In this document: positions 23,177 through 35,391 of the stretch, piece after piece
Numbering within the stretch: position 1 is the stretch's first letter
Layout: each line of letters opens with the position of its first letter
Source of the DNA: Hymenoscyphus infarciens
Taxonomy: Eukaryota; Ascomycota; Leotiomycetes; Helotiales; Helotiaceae
Reading direction: 5' to 3'
DNA length: 64,000 nt
NCBI GenBank assembly: GCA_001414345.1
Contig: LLCB01000131.1
Span: 1-64,000 of the forward strand
The notes under the pieces: model-generated
The model's database searches: none
Seen by the model: only the letters and a program-made list of their open reading frames with translations
Told to the model about the DNA's origin: nothing
Program-made: the position numbers and the translations under genes

Positions 23177-26000
23177 TAAGAGAATACTACTTTCTAAGAG
23201 TAGTATAAGCAAAGCTTATACTAAGCCTATCTAAGACGAAATTTATAGTTACTAAATTAAACTATCTAAGATATTAGAAGCTAGCTAAAAAGGGCTTAAA
23301 GCTAGTACTTAATAAGCTAGCTATAATTTAAGATTATATAGTTCTTAAAAGTACTAAGAAAGTAGAACGATTCCTATTTATACTACTATTCTTAAAGAAT
23401 TATATACTAGGACATATAGACCTTTTAATAATTATTAAAAGTTTAATAACCTATATTATAGAAGACTACTAATTAAGAGGAGTAGTAAAACAGTAATAGA
23501 AGGTTACTAGTTTTAAGTAGTTAGAAAAACATATATAGGCTTTTAAGAGAGTAAAAAAGAAGGTATATATAAATATTATTATAGCTAGAGATAGTAATCT
23601 ATAATATTACTTAGTAACTAACACGTTAAAGACTAGCTATAAAGGTATTCTTTTTCAACTACCTAAAAGTATAATTAAGATAGAAGCTAAGTTTATAAAA
23701 CCGTCTAAAATAAATATTATTATGTTTATATCTTTTTAACTTATACTAATATAGTAAAAGTACTATACTACTAAGTAAGAAGCTTATATAGTACTTCTAG
23801 GCCTAGATTAAATTATGTTATTTTATTTAAAGAATAAATATCTTAGTAAAAGTATATACTAATTACTCTACTTTAATAATAGTAATTTAAAGTAATAATA
23901 TAAAAGGATAGATTATTTATTAGTAAATAAGACTTACTAAGTATAACTTTAAAATTATTAACGTACCTAGGAAATTATTAGTAGTAGTAGATAAGTTATT
24001 TAGAATTATTAAGTACCTAGCTTATTAATATCTAATAGAGTTTAAAGAATTTACTCTCTTAGCTATAGTATTAGAAATTGTAAATAGAGAAGTAGAGATA
24101 GATAAAACTTTAAGACTTAAATTAATCTATAATAATATCTAGGAATAAATTTAAGAAAAGAAGAAATAATAAGTAAAGTAGTTTATTCTATAGTATACTA
24201 ATACTCTAAAATATAAAATTATAGGTACTATACTATATATAGAAATATTAACTAAATTGTTTAAGAAATTAATCAAGAAGTAAGCTATAAATTTAATAAT
24301 ATTAAAAGAGAATAAACTATTATACCTAAAATTAGTATTTTAAGAATAAGCTAAGAAACTAGTATTCTATATTATACTAGAGTAGGTAGTAATAGTACTT
24401 TAGTAATTATATAATTCTTATAAGTACTTTATAAAAAAACTTATACTAAGAAGAACTATTAGAAGATTCTAGTAGTCTACTAGAACTAAGAATATTACTA
24501 TATACTACTGTTTATATCTAAATTACTAATTCTTAAGACCTCTTAAGCTAATAAAAGGACTTATACTAATCTTATACTTATAATTATAGGATTTAGTAGA
24601 ATTCGATTATATTAGTCCTATCTTATTAGTAGTAAAGTTAAAAGCAAGATTTATACTATTAATAGTTGATTATATAATAAGATAGGTAACTTTTAAACTA
24701 TAATAAGCTATAACGTTAGTAAATATATTATATAGTTTTTAATAATAGGTAGTAAGACTATTTAAGTAGCTAAGAGCAGCTTATAATAATAATAGTACTT
24801 ATTTTACTAGAAAGGTATTTCTTATAAAGTTAGCTAAGAATAGAGTATACTAATACTTTATACCTATATTATACTCTTAATCTATAGAGTTAGTAGAAGT
24901 ATATATAAAGATGTTCCTAGAGGCTTTAAGAGTAGAATTATAAGCCTTACTAGTAAAGATATTCTAGTAGAATAAGTATTATATAAGAATTAAAGTAGCG
25001 TTATAGTTAAGAGATATATATGTTTATAGATTTACTCTAGCTTAACTTATACTTAGAGAAAACTCTTAAGACTTATTATTTAACTAACTAGTAGAAACCT
25101 AGCTATAGATAGTATTAATAGAAGTAGTAGTATAAGAAAAAGGAATTAAGTTACTTATTATAATAATAGTAGGCTAGTTAACAGAAGAAGCGCTTAAAGA
25201 AAGGCTTACTATATTAGATAAAATATAAGAATTAGTAAATCAGAGATAGTTAGTAGAGTAGGCTAAGATAGTAGAGGTAGTAGTAATATAGAACCCTTTA
25301 CTAAAACCTAGTAACCTAGTATTATTATAAAGGTTATAATAGGATAGTTAGTACTCTTATAAACTAGAGCTAAGATAGTTAAGGCTATACTAAGTTAGAA
25401 AGATAAGTATAAATAATATATCTATATAGCTAGAGGATCTTATAATATATAAACTAATAGATAAATATTATCTTAATTATATTAAAAAATTTATTAAGAA
25501 GTTAGAGAATAATTAAATTATTAGCTATTAAAAAACTATTATAAAAATTAATAAAGACTTAAAACCGATTATAGTAAATTATATATATATAGTAAAATAG
25601 AGTAAAGAAGAGTAAAAGGTAATAATTATTAAAGGAAAGATACTAGTAAAGTAAAGATTAAAAACGACGAACCTACCTAATCTACTATATACTTATAAAC
25701 ACTCTTCTAATAAAGGAATAAGAGAAGCTATAAGTAATAGATACTAGTAAGATTAAGCTATAGACTTATATAGTTTAGTTAAGAGACTAAACCTTCTTTA
25801 AAAAGGAGGAGAGGAGATTAAAGTATATTAGTAAAGATATACTTTATTAGGTAATAGAAGGATTATAGAATATAATTAGAGAAGAAGGTAGAGATATTTA
25901 GAAGTAGGAAATATTAATATATAAGGAATAATAAAGAGATTAAGTATTAGTATTTTAGAATTATAGTTATAAATAGTTAAGAGGAATAAGGTATTTAAAG
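23177..26000 (+). pseudogene. Downstream half of element A pol
   Basis: Directly after the duplication the frame reads FLREYYFLRVV, then KLILSLSKTKF, which continues the reverse transcriptase that stopped at 14123. RNase H and integrase are expected downstream from gene order, but are too degraded to place residue by residue. Many TAA/TAG stops occur where Gln and Trp codons would be. Confidence 0.55.
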
Positions 26001-29000
26001 AGAATAGAGAGTAAAAAGATAAACTTTACCTTTAGGTAATAGAAGCTAAAAGAAAAAAAGTAAGGCTTTAAAATAGAGCTTAATATATATATATCCTCTC
26101 TAAGCTTAACCTAAGATCCTATAATATAATATAACTTTTCGTTATTATAATAGATTAAAAACTTTTAAATTAAGTATAATAACCTTTCTTTTACTTAATA
26201 ATAAGTAATATTAAACTTAAATTAAATACTTAAGAGGTAGAACTTCTTAGGTAGATTAGAGATAGATAGAAACTAGCTATAGATTAAAGATAAAGGTAAA
26301 GGTACTAATATCTTAAGTATTATTAAGATTAAATATACTACTATAATATAAAAACAAACCTATAATAATTAAGAATAACTTATAAATTTAATAACCTTTA
26401 ATATAACTAGGATAAGTAATATTTTAAAAGTTAAATCTATACTTAAATAAACAACTACTATAAAAGATTAACTATTACTAAATAACTATATTTTAGTAAA
26501 GTAAAGTAAGAAGCTATTCTATTACTCTATTAAATTAGATTTAAAGAGAGAGATAGATTATAAAGTAGATGATTTTTTAAGTACTAAAGACTATTACTTA
26601 AAACCTAAAGAAGCTAGCCTTAGTAACTAGCTTAAGCTAGAAAGCTAATTAAGTAAGAGTAGAAATATAATTAATATCTATCTAATAATAAATAGCTAAG
26701 TAGAAGAAGAAGAAAGCAAAGACGATATAGATAGTAACTTAGACTTTAATTATAACTTATATAAGTTAGGACTAGTTATTAGAAAGATAGATAAGGCAAA
26801 GAAGGAAGAGGAATATAAATATATAGTATTAGAAGATAAGATAATAAGCTAGTCTAAAGAAGACTTTAATAATCTATATAAACTTAAAGAATTAAAGAAA
26901 GAGGATAATATAGCTAGTAAGCCTAATATATATCTACTCTATTATACTAAGAGGGGTAAAATCTATCTACTAATAAAATACTAAACTTTATAAAGACCTT
27001 TAGTATACTATATATAAAGTAAGGTACTACTACTATAAGGAAAACGATTTATACTTAAGCTAGAGAAAAAGTATAAAGAATTAAAGATATTATAAGAGAA
27101 TATAACTAAAATACTTAAGAATACTAAGTTTATAAATATATTCTACTAAGGACTAATAGCTTAGGAGTTAACTAATATAATCTATTAATTTAATAAGAAA
27201 GATCTAAAAAAAGAATTCTTAATATAGACTATAGAAGATAAGAGATTAGGTAATAATAAACGTAATACTATTAGAATTACGTATCTTAAAGAAGAGATTT
27301 GTCTTAGAATAACCTAGCTCTTATAAATTATTCTAAAAACTAAGAGAGTAGAATAATATTAACTATTAAACTAACTTTATATACTAATTAACCTTTTCAA
27401 CGTTATAAAAGGAGATTCTAAGTAGTTAAACGTTATTAGATAGAAAGTCTTAAATTAGTTAGAAATAATTAATATAAAGATTTAAGAAGCCTTAAAAAAG
27501 AATAATTTAATATTTAATATACTAATACTTTATCTAATATATTTAGGAAAAGAGAGACCTTATAACTATATACCTTCCTACTATATAAGTTAATAATCGT
27601 TTAAGAATATTTAGATAGACTTAAAGACTTAAGCTAAAGTAAGAAAGGATAAGAAGGACCTTTAGTATAAAATAAAGCTAGTAATAGAAGGTTAAGAAAC
27701 TCTTTTAGAGAGAAAAGATAAATTAGATAACTTAATTAGTAAAACGCTAGAAGTAAATCTATATACGCTTCTCTTAAGAGTTATAAAAGGAAATTATAAT
27801 ATATTATAAGTACTATATATAAGTTAACTTAAGAAACTTATATAAGAGGAAGAGGTAGAAAATAGAAGAGAGGAGTTAGATAATAATAATCTAAAACTAG
27901 ATAAAAGTAGAGAAAAGGTTACTATTACTTATAGAAAGAAGAAAACAAAGTCTATAGTTTAATTATTAGTATAAGCTAGGAAGGATAAGGTATTAAAATA
28001 TAGAATAGAGACTAGAGAGGATCTTCTAATATCTACTTTAAGAGATATAGAGATATTATTATTAAGTAAAAAGAAATATAAGTATATAAGTAAAGTGTTT
28101 AATAAGAAGAGACGTTATTTAGAGAGGTATAGAAAGAGTATAATTAAATAGTAAAGAGATAATTAGCTAACTCTTAATAATAAAGAGATTAATAAACTAT
28201 AAATAGAATTCTTAAAGTTAGAGCTTATAAAGCTTTATCTAGATCTTTTTAGAATAAAAGGATAGCTATTAGATAAATATAAAAAAGATCTTAGATCTTA
28301 TAAAGAAAAAGAGTAATTTAAGTTACTAATCTATATATAAAAAAGAAAGGCTTCTAACCTTCTAAAAATAAATGTCTAAGAAGAGGTATAGTAATTATTT
28401 AAAAAACAGAAGTTATTAAAAGACACTTAAGATCGAATTTAAGAAAAGAAGACTAAGATATATAAATTATATTAGAATCTAGTATTATACTTAAAACATA
28501 GTTATATAGACTAAATATACTACTTTATAGAATTATAATAAGAATTAAATAGTATAGCTAGAGATTATATAGCTACTCTTAGATAATTAACTAATAAAAA
28601 AGAAAGAGATAGTATAGTATTAATATTTAAAAAGAGATTAACTAAGTTAGAAGGAAGAGATTAGGCCTAATAAGTACTTTTTTAAGAGGTAATTATAAGA
28701 GGATATCTAGTAATATATAATTAATTAGACGTATACTAGACCTTAAGTAACATCGATTATATTTTAAAGATTAAGCTAGGAGAGTAGACGAAGATTCCTT
28801 AACTAAAGATAAAAAGCTAAGAAGAAAAAGGAAAAGTACTAAAAGCTAGTAAGAGAATACTAAATAAGAATACGTCTAAGGAGATACCTACCTCTTTATA
28901 ACGTTAGGTATTAGGAAACTAAACTAAAAAGAAACTAGTATTCTTAAAAAAGAGAGTTATTAATATAAGGAGCTAGTCTATAGTTAATAGTCTACCTAGT

Positions 29001-29400
29001 AATAAAGAGCTAAGTATAACTCTTATACTATAACGCCTTAGTATTAAAGTATTTAATAATTTTAACCTAAACCTAAATCTAATATTAAACTCTATTATAA
29101 TAGAGGCTTCTACTCTCTAGTTTAATACTAAGTTTTTTAATCTAAATAGTAAGATAGAACATAAGTAATAGATAGAAGAAGTTAAGATAATTAAAAAGAC
29201 AAAGTAAGAAAAGGCTAATAAAAGTAAAATAGAATAATTAAAAGGAGTAAAAGATAGATAAGTAGAATTAGTACGTTATAAACGAGTATATATTTAAGGT
29301 TATAGGTTAATTTATAAGGGATTATAATATAAGGAAGACTTTAAAATATTTATAGGACTAATTATATTAGTAATATAGGTATAGGTAAAAGGACACCTGC
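26000..29400 (+). other. Extra coding-like region downstream of pol in element A
   Basis: One plus-strand frame series is rich in Lys, Glu, Leu and Ile with fewer stops than neighbouring frames (for instance around 27800-28250 and 28560-28830). It lies between the expected integrase end and the polypurine tract. It could be a third ORF of A or another nested, edge-less insertion. No family was recognised. Confidence 0.4.
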
Positions 29401-29421
29401 CTAAAAAGGGAGAGAGATAGT

Positions 29422-29580
29422 TATTAGGGCAATAATCGCTTTAGCGCTTATCTAGCCTAATAATTCACTTTACCTATACTTAGATGTTCAAGGCCTTTCG
29501 TAGCTAGTCTCCTCTTTTATCTTCACCACATAATACAATACTTTGACCCCCATCTCCGGATACTAGGCCACTGCTATACA
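29422..29580 (+). repeat. 3' LTR of element A (159 bp)
   Basis: Mirror image of the 5' LTR in damage. The inner half (29422 to about 29480) is RIP-mutated, while the outer half keeps GC-rich sequence such as CATCTCCGGATACTAGGCC. It ends ..CTATACA and is followed by TCAC. Confidence 0.85.
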
Positions 29581-29584
29581 TCAC

Positions 29585-30060
29585 TCTCAAGGGTCCGATC
29601 ACCTGACCCGCGGGTTCCTTCCGCGTTTTTGTAATCGCCTCAAAATCGACATACGTTACCAACCACCAAACCCTACGTGAAGATTATGAACAAATTCTCC
29701 AACCAAAAAACGTGCTCAGCGACAATTAATAGCAGAAATCAAACTTTGTAATCCAAAACGAACAAATTCCGCACTGAAAGAGTTTATGCAAGCCCACTCG
29801 TATGCAGGTCCCAAGCGGGGCAAATATGGGGCATAGCTGACAAAATCCGTGAGGTTATTACCATCTAAATCCAAAATATGCATCAAGATGTCAAAAATGA
29901 AGAAGAAATGGTTGGAGGTGGAAAGGTATATAGGAAGGGGATGAGGAGCCAAGGGGGGAAGCCCAAATCTTTCTTTCTTCATCAACTCCTGAATCAATAA
30001 CTTTCTCAACCCAAATCCGGTCCCATTTCGCTCAGCAAGCTTCGCTTCAGTATAAAGAAA
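29585..30060. promoter_or_regulatory. Upstream region of the NmrA-like gene
   Basis: Non-coding. TATATA at 29927-29932, about 130 bp upstream of the ATG, is a TATA-box candidate, followed by a pyrimidine stretch (ATCTTTCTTTCTTC). The open frame on the other strand here has no family resemblance. Confidence 0.35.
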
Positions 30061-31117
30061 ATGTCAATTACAATCAAGAATGTCATCGTCATTGGAGTGA
30101 GTTCTCTTCCCCTCGCACTTGTGCTACCCTTTTTCAAACTGGAGAAAACTAATCTCTTTCATAGGGAAATGGAACAATCGGAGCTCCCATCCTCAAAGCC
30201 TTGGAGAACTCACCGAAGTTCAACATCTCCGTCCTCGCTCGTCCGGAGTCCACAAACAAGTACTCGGCCAACATCAAAGTAGTAGTCTCCGACTACAGCG
30301 ATGCCAGTCTCATTGCAGCCTTCAAAGGCCAAGATGCCGTAGTTTCCGTCTTGGGATTTCACGGCTTGAAAGACGAGCTCAAGATAATTGATGCCGCCGC
30401 CGCAGCTGGAGTAAAACGCTTTTTGCCCAGTCAATTCGGAAATAACTCGCAGAACGCGCCAACTGTCGAGTTACTTCCTATTTTCCAACTCAAGGTTCAA
30501 GCGATTGAGAAATTGAGAGGGTATGAAGCTGGCGGTATGAGCTGGACTGCTATTCCCACTGGTCCATCATGGGATCTTGTAAGTTGGAATTTGGTGTACC
30601 ACTTGGCTGACGACCATCTCCCATATGAGAGATTCTCGACTAACTTTGTCAGGGTCTTCAAATGGGACTCATCGGCTTCAACATCAACGACCACACAGCC
30701 ATGATCCTCGACAGCGGAAACCAAAGGGTCTCAAACTCAAGCGCTACCCAAATTGGGAATGCCGTCGTAGCTGTCCTCTCAAAGCCCGAGGCAACTGCAA
30801 ACCAGTTCACCTACGTGGACTCCTTCACCGCAACTCAGAATGAGATCCTCGCCGAGTTGGAGAAAGCAACCGGAAAGAAATGGGATGTGACACACACTAC
30901 CACGAAGGCTTCCATCGAGAAGGGAAATAAATTGTTCAAAGTTGGAGACTTCTCTGGGTTGGTTTTGTTGTTGAGGGCGGTTTGTCTTGGGGAGGACTTT
31001 GGGTGTGATTATTCTGCTTTCTCGGCGAATGAGAAATTGGGACTTTCTAGACAAAGTCTGGAGGAGAGTGTTGCTACTGAAGTTGCTAAGATGGCCGGGA
31101 AAGCGGAGGCAGCATAG
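30061..31117 (+). CDS. NmrA-like / isoflavone-reductase-type NAD(P)-binding protein
   Basis: Atypical short-chain dehydrogenase/reductase fold. Members are NADPH-dependent reductases of aromatic or phenolic compounds or, like NmrA, redox-sensing regulators. Three exons: 30061-30096, 30165-30578 and 30653-31117, giving 304 aa. Introns are 68 and 74 bp, with donors GTGAGT and GTAAGT and a branch site CTAAC near 30640. The dinucleotide-binding loop GGNGTIG is at residues 12-18 and is split by intron 1. R38 after the second strand suggests an NADP preference. DAVVSVLG at residues 68-75 and FLPSQFG at 98-104 are typical of the isoflavone-reductase/PCBER branch. Length fits the family. Being cytosolic is inferred from the lack of a signal peptide. 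It is the first gene after the transposon nest. Exact substrate unknown. Confidence 0.9.
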
Positions 31118-31488
31118 AATGGTATTATATGGGTAATTCAGCTCGTGAAACGTGATGCTGGAGATTTATGATTATATTAGCTAGGTGGAAATAGGAGGAA
31201 TTTAAACAAATGGACGGCTGATACAACCACCCTTTGATGTTGATGACTGCTGCATAGATCCCATCCTATTGTAAAACTATTATGGACATGCTTCATAGGT
31301 ATTTAACTTGGAAAAATAGGTATAATTGCAGAATCATGGTAGCTCCGAGGGTCACTCCGCGTTTGTCAGGCTAACCATATTGAGCCATTCTGCCACTTCA
31401 CACCGCCAAACCCAAAGCCAAATTTAAAGCGCCCCCCTTTTTTGCCAACCATCTGGCCACCAGCGGTATATTCTCAAGCGAATCGTGA
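31118..31488. other. Intergenic, nothing seen
   Basis: 3' flank of the NmrA-like gene and upstream sequence of the next locus. No repeats or regulatory motifs stand out. Confidence 0.5.
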
Positions 31489-32510
31489 TTGACACTTTTA
31501 GTTACTGCTATTATTTATCCCACCACTCACAAAAACAACCAGCACAGCAGCACACCCTGCAGAAACAGCGAACATCTCCGCCCTCCTCGCATTCGTGAAA
31601 AGGGTTACGCAGGTTGCAAATTCAACCGTGTATACAACAATGAGAGGAAGCTTGACCTGCGGATTCGAGACGTAATAGAGATCATATATGGTACCGAAGA
31701 GGAGATCAAAAGCGATAAGGCTCTCACAGGATCATTCTACTCAGAAGCAACCGAGAAACCATTTCACGTTTTACCGTTTTTGACGTGTTCTACACAGGAA
31801 ACACTGGAGGAGCTAAGCGTTTTTGAGAAATACAGTAAGAGCTTTATAAAGATAAAAAAGAATGAAAGTTGTTCGGAAGTTCGCACTATTCTGTGGTCCG
31901 ACACAATTGACTATTTCTTCAACGGTGGTGTCAAAACACCACCGCCGCTTTCAAGTAGGCCCTATTCCACCATCCACATTCCGGAATAATATTGATTCTT
32001 GAAACTCCCGTAGACGAAGTGTCAGATATGAAGAGGGTCAAGAACATATTTTCTTCCAAGATGAATGGAAATTCAAACCTTGAAGATGACATACCTAGGT
32101 AAGCTAGCACATTTCAATTATCAAATTTCCAAATACACTCACTTATAGGTGGCTTACGTTTGACTACAGAACAACGACCTTCATTTGAGCAGCGGCTTAG
32201 GGAGCGTGATACACGTGAGAGCTATCGGCACGAGGTAGCAGACGCTACCATCAAGAGAATGCCCTCTGGGCCCGAGATGGACAGGAAAATATTGGAAGAA
32301 CAAGCTAAAAGCAATGAGTACGAAGAAGATAAGCAACGTTTGCTTCAAGCTAGATCACAGTCAACTTGCGGAAACCTCTGTCTAGGTCAGGAAACAACAG
32401 AGGGCAACATATCACGGAAGTGTTTGAGCTTCCGACAATTGAAGGCGAAGAGGAAGACCTGTATAATGCATGAGCATACCTTTCTCAGATGGCGAAAGAA
32501 GTTTTTGTAA
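31489..32510 (+). CDS. Hypothetical locus, exon structure unresolved
   Basis: I do not recognise it. The first open stretch, 31489-31989, encodes 166 aa. Its middle part (about residues 38-130: RDVIEIIYGTEEE, FHVLPFLTC, YSKSFIKIKKNE) looks protein-like. A second frame continues from the same point (GIILILETPVDEVSDMKRV) up to a plausible intron with donor GTAAGC at 32100 and acceptor TTATAG near 32148. A third stretch, 32160-32510, is Glu/Arg-rich and likely helical (SFEQRLRERDTRESYRHE, DRKILEEQAKSNEYEED). No set of consensus introns joined all three without a stop, so this is either a gene with unusual splicing or one with a frameshift. The 31489 start is a non-AUG-supported guess. Confidence in a single product is low. 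Confidence 0.35.
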
Positions 32511-33036
32511 GTCTTTCTGTTTGTTTTGACGGCCCTTCTTCACAAAATAATTGAGGAGTTGATAGCGAGCTATTTGAAAACTCCTCTTCAACATACTGAA
32601 CAGATCTATTAAACCCTTCTACCCTTCCTCTAAAACTTCCAGACCCGCTGAGTGCCCTTTACCCTGTTCGCTTAATAACAGCAACGAGCCCTCTCAATTT
32701 TGAAGTCTCCGCTCCGTCCCCCAAGCGCCTTACCCTTCATAACATCCAGCCACCGATCATCCCGAATGTAAGATTCTAGAGCATTTCCCCCATCCATTCC
32801 CCATTCCTTAACAATTATATCTGCTCTAACATGTTATGATGTGTCCACCTCCTTCTAGTCTTTCAGGTCAGTTGATTGGTTTGTTAAACATGGAAGTCCA
32901 ACTACACACGAGGAACTAAAAATATTCTATTTAATTCCCGCTTTTGGAGTAATCGTAAACAATTCCATTACTCCATACATATTGCCAACACGCTCAACAT
33001 TAAGATCTCCCCTCCCCTCCACACTCATCCTCATAC
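32511..33036. other. Intergenic, nothing seen
   Basis: Sequence between two convergent genes. Pyrimidine-rich around 32610-32800. No features supported. Confidence 0.5.
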
Positions 33037-34297
33037 CTAAACAGGAACAGCAATCTTCCTCCCAGTCAAAACCCGCTCACGATCCCCACACTCACGGTCC
33101 CCAGCTTTCTCATTATGCTCTCCCAACCTCAAAGCCCCAAATTTCTTCATGATCCACTCCCTACTAGTCAGAACCCTCTCATCCCTTTTCTTCTTCTCGT
33201 AAAACTTGCTCTCCAACCCCTCCATCCTAGTCCACCCCTCAGCACGCTGCAAATAAGCAAAACTATATCGTTCCCCCATCGCCCTCCCTGGCAAAGGTCC
33301 CACACGATGTAAACAAGAATGAAGATACCCATCGGTGAGTAGACTCATTCCATCACCGAGATTGACGATTATATGTCCTTCTTTTGGTTCGACCCATGCC
33401 CATTCTTTGCCACCACCTTCACCTCCGCCAGCGCCGCAAAACTCATTCACATCCCCCTCTCCATCTTCCAAGATCTGTAAACCGGGTTGTTTTGTAAAAA
33501 GAAATGTCAAAGAACCGAGATCAGTATGAGGTGTATGACTAGCGCCCCTCTCCTCCACGGGCTGCTTATGATACTTCAACAACCGAACAATATCAGGAGA
33601 GGGATACATCATCCGATGATGGTCTTCTAGCCCTCTTCCATGTGGTAATTCCAAGGAGGTACTCAGAGAAGACATGATGAGATGAGAAGCTTGACCGATG
33701 AACTGTGTGAAAGTCCGGAGGGAAGGGAGGTGTTCATCTATCACCGGTGGATGGGGAAAAGGTTCATTTGTCAGGTTGAGAATTGCGTCTTTTGGGTACT
33801 GTGAGTTTAATGGTTAAATAAGGATTTAAGGCGGGGGGATGGAGGATTCAGGAGGGGGTGGATGGGGACATACGACATAAGTTTCAAACCCATCTTTCCT
33901 CCCACCAATTCCTCCGAAGTTGCGACCCACGGGCTTATAACTGATATAATCATATTAGTCGAGTTGTAAAAGGCTGTGCAGTCAAGTGAGGTTTTACTCA
34001 CCCATTGATCTTTATTTTCGACAACTTATCAACATCATATGGTAATTTTTCTTCCAGTGGGAGATCATATAACACTTTAGCGAGGTTATATATCGAACCG
34101 ATGACTTTCGGGATTTCAAGATCATGATCTCGAAAATCAAGGTAGAAGAAACCATCGTTCTTTGCTGCTAAGAATAGAGATTCGTTTTCTTTTGGATCTC
34201 CATTTTGAAGACGTGAGAGATTGATGGTTCTGATGCGAGCAACCTTCAATCCAGGTGGAAGTGACACCACCCCAGAAGACAAATCGGTCGATGGCAT
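33037..34297 (-). CDS. 2-oxoglutarate/Fe(II)-dependent dioxygenase (isopenicillin-N-synthase-like)
   Basis: Non-heme iron oxygenase that couples 2-oxoglutarate decarboxylation to oxidation of a small molecule. Three exons on the minus strand: 34297-34002, 33940-33874 and 33798-33037, giving 374 aa. Introns are 61 and 75 bp, with donors GTGAGT and GTATGT. The N-terminal DIOX_N part includes RTINLSRLQNG and NDGFFYLDFRD, and the YKPVGR/ETYV motif lies at the exon 2 ends. The catalytic half shows H212-T-D214 and H285 for iron and R298-Y-S300 for 2-oxoglutarate. All are present, so it should be active. A Gly/Glu-rich insert lies at about residues 241-252. The ATG at 34297 is preferred over an in-frame one at 34483 because family similarity begins here. 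It is divergent to the aminotransferase at 35392, 1.1 kb away. Substrate unknown. Confidence 0.9.
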
Positions 34298-35391
34298 GTT
34301 TGAGATGAGACGAGAGATGATTTTCTGGGGCAGAATTTTAATGATTTGAAATCCGATACCGTCTATTTGTGGAGAAAGAACACCATGGGGAATTGAGTCC
34401 CCACGTTCTCTCATATAAATCAATGGGGACTTCCAGTTTCCGATTCCATGCACACGAGATGTGATATCGAACTTGCCATGCATCTAGCAACTGGATATAC
34501 ACTTGTTCTACTATCTAGTGCATATTCTTCTGCTACACCCGACTTGAAAAAATATACAACCCGACGAGCGGAAGCGGACCGACAATCTCATAGCGGTACG
34601 TGATGTCCGGGTTGTGCAACATCTTCCTCGAGTCGAGATGTACGGGGTCGACAAGTTCATTATTTCAAAAGCCCCCTGCAGACACGAACAGTACTTTGAT
34701 GAGATTGTGTATCGATTTCAAGATAGTGGTGACGATTGCGAGAAATAATCTTGAAGAATGAAGAACATGATTGTTTCATTTTTCCAGCCGCTTTCGTAAG
34801 ACCCTGCTAAAAGCTTGTAAACATTGAAAACGCTAGGTATACATATACCGATGACCGAAAGTCCTACAAACGACCCGTAGCTACCGATCCCGTCTTGTAA
34901 CATTCTGGTGATCATTCCACACCTTACACTGTGCACACTCCCGGCTCGCATCCGAGTGTACTACAAGTTGGAATATCTAAGATACACGTTACACTGGTAC
35001 CACATAGGGTACATCTGCGAGACAAATACAACATACGTAGACTCAAATTCCAATTTTGTGAGGCTCCACACGGAGTCATGCATGATCAAGATTTCAACCC
35101 GTGTCAATCAATTCAGTGATCTCGTGCAACATATTGGAAGCGCGGGAGAATATAAGTGTCATCAAAGCTGATGTGCAACTAAGCATCCGGCGTTATACAT
35201 GGACGATATTCCCAACGAAAATCAACGGCACAGGACGCAACTTTCCGGACGACGAAAGTCTGATTTCTCACATGATACCCTTGACTTTCCACATCCCGAT
35301 GAATGAAAGGTCACAGATAAGCAGATGAACAACTGCTGGGAAGTTTTCAATTTCCACATCCCATCCGCTGTACTCCGGCTTTTCTTCGAAA
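34298..35391. promoter_or_regulatory. Shared divergent upstream region of oxygenase and aminotransferase
   Basis: 1094 bp between the two start codons, with no supported gene. The open frames at 34718-34951 and 34908-35328 overlap and lack family signals. Co-regulation of the flanking pair from this region is plausible but inferred only from layout. Confidence 0.45.

Larger units (their letters stand above)
8764..29580 (+). mobile_element. RIP-degraded Ty3/gypsy-type LTR retrotransposon A, carrying nested element B
   Basis: Bounded by two 159-bp direct repeats (8764-8922 and 29422-29580) starting TGTTAGGG and ending CTATACA (or the RIP form CTATATA). TCAC/ATCAC duplications flank them. A purine tract AAAAAGGGAGAGAGATAG sits directly before the 3' LTR, so the element reads on the plus strand. 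Coding traces appear in order: a CCHC zinc-knuckle frame at 10500-10541 with Cys and His codons turned into Tyr; a protease-like LLDRDS near 11660; and reverse transcriptase blocks near 13710-14088 ending in FIDNN at 14074-14088, the degraded catalytic box. The frame resumes after element B at 23177. Excluding B and its duplicated target, the element is about 11.8 kb, long for gypsy. Stops are everywhere, so it is inactive. Confidence 0.85.

Noticed and set aside
29716..30009. 97-aa minus-strand frame upstream of the NmrA-like gene
   Set aside because: No recognisable domain. It lies in the promoter region and overlaps a TATA candidate.
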